A DNA stretch of 48,789 nucleotides. Origin: JAYVJM01 sp043769275. Its GTDB lineage: Bacteria > Pseudomonadota > Gammaproteobacteria > Pseudomonadales > UBA7239. The notes beneath the pieces were generated by a model. It was not told the origin of the DNA. It worked only from the letters and a program-made list of their open reading frames with translations, and made no database searches. The translations under genes and the position numbers were made by a program. The DNA lies in contig JAYVJM010000063.1 of the NCBI GenBank assembly GCA_043769275.1, positions 1 to 48,789 of the forward strand, read 5' to 3'. Numbering within the stretch: position 1 is the stretch's first letter; each line of letters starts with the position of its first letter. Shown here piece by piece: positions 1-8,900 of the stretch.

Positions 1-97
1 TGCGTCCAACAGAAAATAATGCTGCTGCTTCCGTCTTGCCGCTACCCTTTTTGATATGCAACAACACGCGTTTTTTAAGGTCTTGACTATAGCTCAT
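1..97 (-). CDS. IS630-family transposase, N-terminal fragment (cut by window edge)
   Basis: Reading the minus strand from an ATG at 97 gives an open frame of 32 codons to the window edge. It begins MSYSQDLKKRVLLHI and continues into a helix-turn-helix segment with KTEAAALF and ending FSVGR. This is the typical N-terminal DNA-binding helix-turn-helix of IS630/Tc1-like transposases, which move by cut-and-paste into TA dinucleotides. The catalytic DDE part lies outside the window, so it cannot be said whether the element is intact. No clear terminal inverted repeat was identified between 98 and 230. Confidence 0.75.
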   Translation of the reverse strand, partial: MSYSQDLKKRVLLHIKKGSGKTEAAALFSVGR

Positions 98-233
98 CCG
101 ATTAGTATATGCCTGTCTTGTTGTTTATGCGATTAGCTATAGCGTGGGCTATTAAACATTGGCACATTGACACCATACCCCAACAAACGGCATTGTCGCA
201 TCAGGTGACGAATGCGCCGATAATGTCGCCCAC

Positions 234-260
234 AAAAAAGCCGACTTAACGTCGGCTTTT
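234..260. terminator. Rho-independent terminator downstream of fkpA
   Basis: AAAAGCCGAC (236-245) pairs perfectly with GTCGGCTTTT (251-260) around a 5-nt loop. With A-runs and T-runs on both flanks it can act in both directions. It lies about 30 bases past the fkpA stop on the minus strand and also faces the IS630 fragment. Confidence 0.85.
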
Positions 261-288
261 CAATCGGTTAACGGTGTTTATTCAGACA

Positions 289-1134
289 CTATTTTTTAGG
301 CTCTTTAACCGCTTCTTTTTCTTTCATCTTATCGGTGCTATTAGCCCCGTTTTTTGGCTTTTCTGCCACGGGCGGCTCACCAATTTTTACCAATTCGACT
401 TCAAAAACCAGTGTTGCGTCAGGGCCAATAGTGCCCCCCGTGCCGCCTGCGCCGTACGCCAGATCAGAAGGAATAAAGACCTTCCACTTGGAGCCAACTT
501 GCATCAATTGCAACGCTTCAATCCAGCCAGGAATAACTGCGTTCAGGGGGAAAGTAGCAGGCTCGTTGCGTTTGTAGGAGCTATCAAACTCTGTGCCGTC
601 CAGCAGGGTACCGCGATAATTCACTGTCACTGTATCGGTTTTTTTCGGCTTAGCCCCTTTGCCTTCTGCGAGAACCTGATATTGCAAGCCGCTGGCGGTG
701 GTGATTACACCGGCTTTTTTCTTATTTTCTGCAAGAAATTCTGTACCTTCTTTTTTGTTTTTAGCCGCTTTAGCTTCCATATCTAGTTTTTGCTTTTTTT
801 CCATTTCTTGCTGTTTTTTCTGCATTTCTGTTTGGAAAGCGGTCATCACTTCCTGTATCTGCTCTTTGCTCAACTTGGGCTCGCTGCCGTCAGTTGCGGT
901 TTTAATACCCTCAATAAAACTCGGCTGATCTAAGGCGACGCTGTTTGCTTTAAACTGACCCCCAATGTTCATGCCGAGGATATAACTCACCTTCTGCTCC
1001 TGTGTTGCCAAGCCACCGGTTGATGCAGCAGCGGGCATCGAAGCCGCTGTTTTTTGCTCCGCCTTTTCGTCGTCTTTACACGCTGTGAGCGCAAGTACGC
1101 CGGCGGCCACTATGGCTAGAGTACGTATTTTCAT
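289..1134 (-). CDS. fkpA: FKBP-type peptidyl-prolyl cis-trans isomerase, lipoprotein (FkpA/Mip-like)
   Basis: A periplasmic folding helper that isomerises Xaa-Pro bonds. The 281-residue product opens with a lipoprotein signal ending in the lipobox LTAC, so Cys19 is probably lipidated. Residues about 40-140 form the helical dimerisation region typical of FkpA/Mip, with a Lys/Glu/Gln-rich stretch. The FKBP domain follows at about 145-255, with TVTVNYRGTLLDGTEFDSS and the VIPGWIEAL core. A Lys/Glu-rich tail ends the protein. The start ATG has AGGGAT just upstream. The gene is monocistronic, with a terminator close behind it and a possible sigma-70 promoter at 1174-1202. Family assignment is firm; FkpA versus Mip naming is a matter of convention. 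Confidence 0.92.
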   Translation of the reverse strand: MKIRTLAIVAAGVLALTACKDDEKAEQKTAASMPAAASTGGLATQEQKVSYILGMNIGGQFKANSVALDQPSFIEGIKTATDGSEPKLSKEQIQEVMTAFQTEMQKKQQEMEKKQKLDMEAKAAKNKKEGTEFLAENKKKAGVITTASGLQYQVLAEGKGAKPKKTDTVTVNYRGTLLDGTEFDSSYKRNEPATFPLNAVIPGWIEALQLMQVGSKWKVFIPSDLAYGAGGTGGTIGPDATLVFEVELVKIGEPPVAEKPKNGANSTDKMKEKEAVKEPKK

Positions 1135-1173
1135 CTGTGTATCCCTGTGGTTGCGTCAAATAAGGGTTGATAA

Positions 1174-1202
1174 TATACCGCGCTCGCCTCCTGTCTGGAA
1201 GC
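1174..1202 (-). promoter_or_regulatory. Possible sigma-70 promoter for fkpA
   Basis: On the minus strand, TTCCAG (1202-1197) and TATATT (1179-1174) are separated by 17 bases, 40 bases before the fkpA start. The -10 is good and the -35 weak (3 of 6 to consensus). Inferred from sequence only. Confidence 0.35.
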
Positions 1203-1397
1203 CCGAAGCGAGCACGCACCATAAACAGCGGCATAACCGCAGGTCGATGCCCAAAGATAATAACGCCCCTGTCACCATCCGTAAAATGGTCACGCAGGAT
1301 ATGTGCTTACTACAGAAATCTGGCGACAGGCGATATTAAAGCCATGCGCCAACGTACAATTGAACTCAAATGCTACGTCACTCACCGAGGAAAAACC

Positions 1398-2000
1398 GTG
1401 CTTAAACAAGGATTATTCACAATAACATTATGGCTGAGCGTGCTTGCTGCACAGGCCAATGGTGCCAACGTGCCAACCAGCAGCGAGTACACCGTGGATC
1501 CCACACACAGCTTTGTGCAAGCACGCACGCAGCATTTAGGTATTAGTTGGTTGTATCTGCGCTTTGATGTTACCGGCGGGGTCTTGGTTTACGACCCCAA
1601 AACACCGAAAAACAATAAAATACAGCTTGATGTGGACGTTGCCAGCCTCGACAGCAACAATTTTGAACGCGACGCACATCTACGCAAAAAATATCTGCTG
1701 ACCGCCACACACCCTCACGCCAGTTTTAGCAGTACAGGCTACCAAGGCGATGCCGAAAAAGGCATACTCACTGGCGTTTTAACGCTCAATGGCGTTGAAA
1801 AAACAGTCCGCCTTCCCGTGGAAAAAGTGGGCATAGGCGCTGACCCTTGGGGAGGGTACCGTGTCGGCTTTGAAGGAAAATTCACTATCGACACCAGAGA
1901 TTATGGCTACAAATACCAGCTGGGCGACCACAGTTTCAAGGTAGAGCTAACCCTAAGTATAGAAGGAGTAAGAAATACCGAACCCACCAGAAAACAGTAA
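1398..2000 (+). CDS. yceI: YceI-family periplasmic lipid-binding protein
   Basis: YceI proteins are secreted lipocalin-like barrels that bind polyisoprenoid-type lipids. The frame is open further upstream, but the GTG at 1398 is chosen because GAGG (1387-1390) sits seven bases before it and the protein then starts with a clean signal peptide (hydrophobic run, then AQANGA). The mature domain begins YTVDPTHSFVQ and contains the repeated beta-strand pattern of the family, including HPHASFSSTGY and the GVLTLNGV strand. Length is 200 residues, normal for the family. yceJ follows 21 bases later; YceI genes are often paired with a b561-type cytochrome, so the two probably form an operon. Confidence 0.9.
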   Translation: MLKQGLFTITLWLSVLAAQANGANVPTSSEYTVDPTHSFVQARTQHLGISWLYLRFDVTGGVLVYDPKTPKNNKIQLDVDVASLDSNNFERDAHLRKKYLLTATHPHASFSSTGYQGDAEKGILTGVLTLNGVEKTVRLPVEKVGIGADPWGGYRVGFEGKFTIDTRDYGYKYQLGDHSFKVELTLSIEGVRNTEPTRKQ

Positions 2001-2021
2001 TACTTTTTTAAGGGGAAATTT

Positions 2022-2531
2022 ATGCAGCAATACCCTCTTTTGATGCGCACACTGCACAGTCTAATTGCTACGCTGGTTATTGCCATGATCATAATGGGCT
2101 GGACGCTCTCTGAAATGGATCACGAAGCAGCCATTAAACCCACATTAAAAGAGCTGCATCGCACGATTGGCTTGTTATTATTTCCATTGGGTTTGGCACA
2201 ACTGTCTGCGTATCTTGTGCTGCTAAAACCCGCATTTGTCCCCATGCCGCACTGGCAGGCGACGGCCGCCCGACTGGTGCACTGGTTTTTACTCGCTGCG
2301 GTAATCACCATTCCTGTATTGGGTTATTTTATGTCGGGCGACAAGTTGCTTGTACTGGGCGGCTGGACAGTACCCGCACTCATCGACCTGCCCAAAGAGT
2401 TACGAAAAACACTATTTGAAGCACACGAATTTCTAGCCTACACCACGGCTGCCGTTGTGGGTTTACACGTAGCCGGCGCGCTTAAACACTACTTTATTGA
2501 CCGCGATAACACACTGAAAAAAATGTTTTGA
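2022..2531 (+). CDS. yceJ: Cytochrome b561 (CybB/YceJ family)
   Basis: An inner-membrane di-haem b-type cytochrome thought to pass electrons from the quinone pool. The 169-residue product has four hydrophobic segments, with histidines suited to haem ligation in LMRTLHSLIA near the N-terminus, ELHRTIGLLLF, LVHWFLLA and VGLHVAGALKHY. AAGGGG lies eight bases before the ATG. It follows yceI in the same direction, as in E. coli. It converges with the minus-strand gene ending at 2537, only five bases apart. The exact electron donor cannot be read from sequence. Confidence 0.9.
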   Translation: MQQYPLLMRTLHSLIATLVIAMIIMGWTLSEMDHEAAIKPTLKELHRTIGLLLFPLGLAQLSAYLVLLKPAFVPMPHWQATAARLVHWFLLAAVITIPVLGYFMSGDKLLVLGGWTVPALIDLPKELRKTLFEAHEFLAYTTAAVVGLHVAGALKHYFIDRDNTLKKMF

Positions 2532-2536
2532 TGCCG

Positions 2537-3934
2537 TTACTCCGGGCTTGCCGCACGCAGACGCTCTATCTGCTGATCAAGCCCGCGACGATGCTCCTCA
2601 CTAAAAGACATCAAGCGGTAAAACCGGCGGCCATCGGCGGCGTTGCTATCCATAAGCTTGATGTGCTCTTGCTGTGCAGATAAGGCCGCCAACTCTGCAC
2701 TAAACGCAAACTGGCCGGCCTGTATCTGCCCGCACAGCCAATGACTGCGCTGCTCGTCATCGCTACGCTGTGCATTGCGCAAAAACTCGTTGTGGTTAGC
2801 CGTGTGACAATCCAGTGCCATGCGCCAATCAATGCTAATGCCATAATCAATGCCGTCACGCAAAACACCCGCCAACACATAGGCACAACTGGCCGCCTGC
2901 AAGCTAACAACGGCGGTTTGTGTGGCATCCTCCAGAGGAAAAATAATTTTGAGCGCAGCACCGGCTGCCGCCTCACGCAACACACCATAACCCTCGCACA
3001 CGCGATCAGTGCTCTGCTGGAATTTTTCCAACAACTGACGCAAACGCGCACGGCTAATCTGCTGCTGTAACACACTCAAATTACGGCACTCTAACAAAAT
3101 ATAGACGCACGCCAGCCCCGACAAATGTGGTGTACGAGCCGCACTGGCCGCAGGCAGAGTACCCTGTTGTAGCCGAGCAATAAATGCCTTCAGGGCGGCC
3201 AGCAACGCAGCCAAACTTGGCGAATCAAGCGGCACGTTTTTAGCGGGAAAAGCAGCGGAAAAGGCATCTTTTGTACCTAGCGCCGCAGAAATGACGGCAG
3301 CGGGCATGGCATCGAGCACTTGTTGGGACAGCTTTTTGTGTCGCTGCTCCACCTGCCGGCCAAAACGGTAGCTCGCTATAAACACAAAAAGCAGTGCCAC
3401 AACAGAGATGCCAGCAACAATTCCATACATATCACCATGCGCCTGCTCAAGCCGCAACGTGTCGAGAGTCACTTCCGCACGCCCCAGCGCTTTATCGCCC
3501 AACGCCAAGGCGGCGGAATAACAATGCAACCCCGCGCGACCGTACAGTTCGTTTTGTGTAGCGCCCGCCTGTGCAAGCGGCGCATCCTGCGTATCGTAGA
3601 GCGCAGCACTGACCACGCCCGGGGTTTTCAGCAAACGCCACAACTGCGCCTGTAGCGCAATATCGTTATGCGATGCAACCGCGTCTAAGCTGGATTGTGC
3701 CAATTGTTCTGCGGTCGACTCCCCCCAGCTTTTAACGGTTTCAGCCAGCAAGGCAGACTGTCGCAACACCGTTAAGAAAAGGATAAGTGCAATACTGAAA
3801 ACAAACAGGCCGCCGTACACAACAGCCAAGCGCACGCCAAACGAACGCCGCAAACAAGCAAGAAGCCGTATTTTTAATGATAGAAATAATGCTGCCACGG
3901 CACCGACGATTCTCCGTTGTGGCGGCAAAAACAA
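2537..3934 (-). CDS. Two-TM membrane protein with a periplasmic domain and a cytoplasmic cyclase-like domain
   Basis: Function not recognised. The product is about 465 residues. A strong membrane segment lies at about 38-60 (YGGLFVFSIALILFLTV), then a periplasmic domain of about 110 residues, a second membrane segment at about 170-190 (GIVAGISVVALLFVFIAS), and a cytoplasmic part. From about residue 270 it has LACVYILLECRNLS followed by a helical region and a beta segment, loosely like a degenerate class III nucleotidyl cyclase, but I see no metal-binding aspartate pair. The layout recalls the AhpA-type membrane proteins of pseudomonads. The start is uncertain: the frame opens with TTG at 3934, and a GTG at 3898 preceded by GGAG is an alternative. 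Confidence 0.6.
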   Translation of the reverse strand: MFLPPQRRIVGAVAALFLSLKIRLLACLRRSFGVRLAVVYGGLFVFSIALILFLTVLRQSALLAETVKSWGESTAEQLAQSSLDAVASHNDIALQAQLWRLLKTPGVVSAALYDTQDAPLAQAGATQNELYGRAGLHCYSAALALGDKALGRAEVTLDTLRLEQAHGDMYGIVAGISVVALLFVFIASYRFGRQVEQRHKKLSQQVLDAMPAAVISAALGTKDAFSAAFPAKNVPLDSPSLAALLAALKAFIARLQQGTLPAASAARTPHLSGLACVYILLECRNLSVLQQQISRARLRQLLEKFQQSTDRVCEGYGVLREAAAGAALKIIFPLEDATQTAVVSLQAASCAYVLAGVLRDGIDYGISIDWRMALDCHTANHNEFLRNAQRSDDEQRSHWLCGQIQAGQFAFSAELAALSAQQEHIKLMDSNAADGRRFYRLMSFSEEHRRGLDQQIERLRAASPE

Positions 3935-4215
3935 AAGCGTTGCCGCTTGCGCACTTTAACAGCTCCCGACAAAAATCGTGGCGTGAATTGACGCGCCGCA
4001 TGATAATGCTGAAACGGAAAATACAACGCCCACGCAAGCTAGATGCGCGTTTTGCGGCACTGTAAAAGCCGACACAGCAAATAGTGAACCAGCATCTAGG
4101 GTGTATAAGCGAAGGCAGTTGCGTTAGCATCCTTGGGTATATTTATTTTGACCGTTTTTTGTTAAGCCGCTTGCTGCTTTTTTTCGCCACCCGTTTTTGT
4201 TTTTAGGAGTTTTTC

Positions 4216-5640
4216 ATGTGGAAACAATCGCGTTTCCTGGCGGCAATTGCCGCCATGTCCGTGCTGTTACTTGCCCCTGCTGCTTATGCCGCCGTCAGCA
4301 CAGAGACAAGCCCCGTCGTCAACAAAAAAGCGCAGGTTGTGCCTAACCCATCGGTAACGGTGGCGACACAAAAAGGCACCTTACCCTTAGATGAGCTGCG
4401 CACCTTTGTGCGCGTGTTCGATGTGGTGCGCACAGCCTATGTTGAAGCAGTGGGCGATAAAACCATGCTAGAAAATGGCATACGCGGCATGTTGGGCGAA
4501 TTGGATCCGCACTCCTCTTTTTTGGATGAAAAAGATTTTACGGAACTACAAACCATGACCTCGGGCGAATTCGGCGGCTTGGGCATTGAAGTGGCTCCCT
4601 TTGATGGTCTGATCAAAGTGATTGCGCCAATCGACGACACGCCCGCCAGCCGTGCCGGCATAGAAGCGGGCGACCTGATTGTCAAAATTGGTCACAAGTC
4701 GGTACAGGGCATGAGTTTGGATGAGGCGGTAAACATGATGCGCGGCGCGGCGGGCGAGCCTATTGTGTTAACCATCCTGCGTAAAAAAGTGGAAAAGCCA
4801 CTCGAAATCAGGCTGGTGCGCGCAGTGATTAAAGTCAAAAGCGTGCGCTATAAAATGCTGGCGCCCGGCTTTGTCTACCTGCGCATTGCCCAATTTCAAA
4901 CCACAACGCCAGACGAAATGAAAAAAGCCATCGAGCAATTACAGAAAAAAGGCCCCATCAAAGGCTTGGTACTGGATTTGCGTAACAACCCAGGCGGCGT
5001 GTTGCAAAGTGCCGTTGATGTCTCCGATGCCTTCCTAAATAAAGGGCTCATTGTCTACACCAAAGGGCGCTTACCCGACAGCAACACACAGTACAGTGCC
5101 CATGCCGGCGGCGACCTACTGAAAGGCGCGCCGATAATTGTGCTTATCAATGACGGCTCCGCCTCCGCCTCGGAAATTGTGGCTGGTGCTTTGCAGGATA
5201 ATCACCGCGCCGTGCTAATGGGCACCAAAAGCTTTGGTAAGGGCTCGGTACAAACGGTGATTCCCATCAGCGACACCCAAGCCATCAAGCTCACAACAGC
5301 GCGGTATTACACGCCCAGCGGTCGCTCTATTCAGGCGGAAGGCATCAAGCCAGATATTGTCGTCGAGCGCGCGACAGTCACTGCGCTGCGCCCTGAAATA
5401 CTCGCGGCAGAGGCCGATCTTGACCGGCACTTGGTGAACAAAAACGCCCCGCCGGAAAACGCAAAAACGAAAAGCAAAAAAGCCAAGCAAGCACAAGACA
5501 ATGCCGACGCGGCGGAGGCTGAAACGGCACTGGCCAAAGACAATCAGCTGCATGATGCCTTTAATGCCTTGAAAGCGATGTCGCTGAACAACACCATGTA
5601 CGGCACGACCGCTACACCTCGCGCCGCCGTTTCAAAGTAG
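4216..5640 (+). CDS. ctpA: Carboxyl-terminal processing peptidase, S41 family
   Basis: A periplasmic serine protease that trims the C-terminal ends of proteins, usually at the cell envelope. Domains in order: signal peptide ending PAAYAA (about residue 26), N-terminal helical part, PDZ domain at about 115-195 (GGLGIEVAP, ASRAGIEAGDLIVKI), then the S41 catalytic domain. The nucleophile is Ser317 in the GSASASE motif and the general base is Lys342 in GTKSFGKGS; the 25-residue spacing fits the family. Residues about 405-455 are a Lys/Ala-rich tail of low complexity. AGGAG precedes the ATG. In pseudomonads ctpA usually follows gpmI and envC; here it stands alone, with gpmI about 22 kb away. Confidence 0.95.
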   Translation: MWKQSRFLAAIAAMSVLLLAPAAYAAVSTETSPVVNKKAQVVPNPSVTVATQKGTLPLDELRTFVRVFDVVRTAYVEAVGDKTMLENGIRGMLGELDPHSSFLDEKDFTELQTMTSGEFGGLGIEVAPFDGLIKVIAPIDDTPASRAGIEAGDLIVKIGHKSVQGMSLDEAVNMMRGAAGEPIVLTILRKKVEKPLEIRLVRAVIKVKSVRYKMLAPGFVYLRIAQFQTTTPDEMKKAIEQLQKKGPIKGLVLDLRNNPGGVLQSAVDVSDAFLNKGLIVYTKGRLPDSNTQYSAHAGGDLLKGAPIIVLINDGSASASEIVAGALQDNHRAVLMGTKSFGKGSVQTVIPISDTQAIKLTTARYYTPSGRSIQAEGIKPDIVVERATVTALRPEILAAEADLDRHLVNKNAPPENAKTKSKKAKQAQDNADAAEAETALAKDNQLHDAFNALKAMSLNNTMYGTTATPRAAVSK

Positions 5641-5953
5641 AGCAAGCGTGTGCGCTGGGCGGGAACCTTCCTTCTCTCCCCGCGCGCGCCCTCAAAAAAT
5701 AATGCAATAGCTTTTCGTTAGCCGCTCTTTTATACACTGTTTATACTGCCTGCGCCTTTGTCGACAGCAATTGATCGATCAATCAAGCGGCACAATGATG
5801 GCTTTATGCTGAAATTAGGCCGCACTTGCCTGCCTAAATTAAAGGCAGGTACTGTTTTTGGTGTAGCGCGCCCTGCCTTGCCGTCACAATGACAAGTGCC
5901 GACATAGATAAACCGTGCAAGTTGGCAGCAGCGTGACAGTGGAGTAAACGAGT
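5641..5953. other. Intergenic region between ctpA and the helicase gene, with a hairpin
   Basis: No gene is visible in these 313 bases. CCTGCCT (5829-5835) pairs with AGGCAGG (5843-5849) around a 7-nt loop, and a run of five T follows at 5855, making a possible weak terminator on the plus strand. A perfect 14-bp palindrome lies at 5770-5783. The first part, just behind ctpA, is rich in C and G without a clear hairpin. The helicase promoter must lie in the last 100 bases, but no convincing -35/-10 pair was found. GGAGT lies seven bases before the helicase ATG. Confidence 0.5.
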
Positions 5954-8900
5954 ATGAGTGATTTTGCCTTTGACGCACTAGCGGCCGTGCGTAATAAGCT
6001 GCTGGATTTAAGTGGACGCAATCCGCTGCTCAATTACAGACACCCTACCGCCGCTTGTGTACGTCTTATTGATGAAATGCCTGACGCTATTGTGGCCTTG
6101 CTGCAAGAAGGTAAGCCGCTGACATTCATCGCTGTGCCAAAACCTACAGAGCGTGAGTCACATATGGCACTAAATGCGGCAGTCAATACAAGCGGCGAAT
6201 TGCAAAGGACGCTGTTTGATGACGATGCTAGTGCTGCGCCGGGGGAGGCCGTAGCCGAGAGCGATCCGCAAAAACGAGGGCTACCCAGCGCGGAGCAGTG
6301 GGCAAAACACCTTGGCATGGCCGTGGACTATGACTTACCCGAGGCTGCAGACCCAGAAGACCCCCAAACCGCCCCCAAAAAACATCATGACAGCCATCTA
6401 CAAACCTTGTTATACGCCAACGATTTAGATGCGCGTTTGCACCATATGCGAGGCAAGGCAGAGGAAGCGATTGAGGAAAGTGGTGCCAATATTCTGTATT
6501 TGGTGGTGGGGTTTTTAGAGTGGTTTGAAAGTGACGACTCAGAAAAAATAAACCTCGCGCCTCTATTTACCCTGCCGGTGCAAATGAAGCGCAGCGTCAC
6601 AGCGGGCGACAGCCTGTATAAATACAGTATCGAGCTTAAAGATGACGGCTTGTTAAACAATGTCACCTTGCGCGAAAAGCTGCACCATGACTTTCATCTG
6701 GCGCTGCCGGATGTGCTGGGTCAGGAAGGCGAAGCGCTCAACCCTGAAGCCTATTTTGAATTACTGCAACAATCGATATTGCGCCATCAACCGCGTTGGA
6801 AAATTCGTCGCCAAGCCAGTTTGGTGTTATTGAATTTCGCCAAACAGGTGATGTATCAAGACCTCGATCCCGATGCGTGGCCTGCCGACAACCGCATTGA
6901 AAATCATCCCGTGGTACAGCAGTTTTTTGGCAGCGGGTTGTCTGGCGAGTCCGTCAGTGCCGGTTATGCCAACGAGCATGCGATAGACACAATCGACAAT
7001 GTACATCAGTTGTTTCCATTGATTTATGACGCAGACAGCTCACAGCACAGCGCCCTGATTGATGCCGTGGGCAATGCACGCGGTGGCGGCAAAAGCCTGG
7101 TGATTGAAGGGCCACCCGGTTCGGGTAAATCACAAACCATCACCAATTTAATTGCCGCCTGCATTGCCAATGGCCAAAAAGTGCTGTTTGTCGCGGAAAA
7201 AATGGCCGCCTTGAACGTGGTGAAAAACCGTTTAGACCGTGCAGGATTAGGCGATTTTTGCTTGGAGTTGCACAGCCATAAAACGCAGAAAAATAAAATC
7301 ATGCAGGATTTGGCGGCGCGTATTAACGCCCAGTCCAACTATCGCCTGCCGGCAGATATTGATGTCGATATTGCTCGCTTGGAAAACCGTAAAACCCAGC
7401 TTAATGATTACGTGGCGCACATTAACGCACCCTGGGCTGCCACTGCGTTGAGCCTGCACACCATTTTTAACCGCGCGACAAAACTGCACGAAGCCTATAA
7501 AGATAAATATGCGGCATTGAATCTGACGCAGCTTTCCATGAGCGGATTAAGCGGCGAAAACTTCACACCGCTGCGCCAAAAAGAATTGCAGGAGGTGGCA
7601 CAAACGCTGCGCGATGTGTTTTTACAGATAGCCGAACAGGCACCGAATGGCGATATTCGCCAACACTACTGGGTTGGCGTGACGCAATCGACATTTACGG
7701 CAGAGCAAAGCCAGCACCTAATGCAGGGTTTGCAGCAGTGGACGGAACAGCTTCAATCATTACATGCTGCGTGGCAGACACAAACGCAGGCACTGCATAT
7801 CGTCGCTGGCGATACAGTTAGCATCAGCCAGATTAGCCATTTTATCGAAGCATCCACCCGTTTGCCCGAATTGCAGGGCGGCGAATTATTGGCGCAACAA
7901 GCATTGATTCAGGCGGATAGCACCGGCTTTAGCGCGTGGCTGAACACGTACAAAACCATTCATCAGCAGTTGACGGAATTAAGCGGCTTCTTCACGCCAA
8001 CGGGCATCAGTAGCGACACCACGCCCGCGATTTTGACGCAAGCGGCGGCAGATAGCGCTGCACTGGGGCTGGGCGAGGCACTGAACCTAGGAGAGGTGGC
8101 GAACATCCAAAAAGACGCACAGCGACTGGCGGCATTGGCGACAACACACAGCCAATCGATGGCGCGGATACGGGCACATATCCCCTCTGCTTTGCAGGCC
8201 GTTTGCAGCAGCAGCGCGCATGGCATTGATGCGATGCTAACTTTATTGCATCTGATTGCTGCTCTGCCTGCTGACTTATGGCGTTATCGTTCGCCTGAAT
8301 TTGACAGCCCCGACATGGACGCACTGCTGGCCGATGTAAACCAGCATTTGCAGCAACTGCTTCCTCTGTATCAAAAACTGCACACGCTGTTTGATATTGC
8401 GCGCCTGCCTGCGGCTCACATTTTGAAAAATTATCAGCTCACGCTCATCAGCGGCGGCCTTTTCAAATGGGCAAACAGTGGCTGGCGGGCGGCACGCAAG
8501 GCCGTATTACTGCTTGCCGCACAAACGAAAGTCAATAACACGACACTGCTGGACGAATTGCCGCACCTGATTCAATACGCCGATGCACTGGCAGCGCTCA
8601 ATGCGCGTGCGCAGGCCGGGCCCTTGCTGGGCGCGTATTTTAAGGGCGTACACACCGACATGCCGCGCCTTAACGCTTTGCGCAATTGGTACAAAGCCGT
8701 GCGCGCTGAATATGGCTTGGGCTTTGGCGAACGCATTGCTATGGGTGATGCGTTGTTGGCGATGGATCGCACCCTTGCATCGCAGCTGGATGCGGCTTTG
8801 CGGCAAGATTTACACCAGCGCTTGCAGGCGCTACAAGCAGGGCATTTGAAAATCAGCCGACAATGCAGTGAGTTTTTGCCGCTGCATGACACTCACGCCG

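Noticed and set aside
3741..4130. A 129-codon minus-strand frame upstream of the membrane protein
   Set aside because: It overlaps the well-supported membrane protein in another frame, and its residue pattern is not protein-like.
5770..5783. Perfect 14-bp palindrome upstream of the helicase gene
   Set aside because: It contains nested GATC/TGATCA and has no second copy nearby, so it could be chance; no regulator is known to use it.
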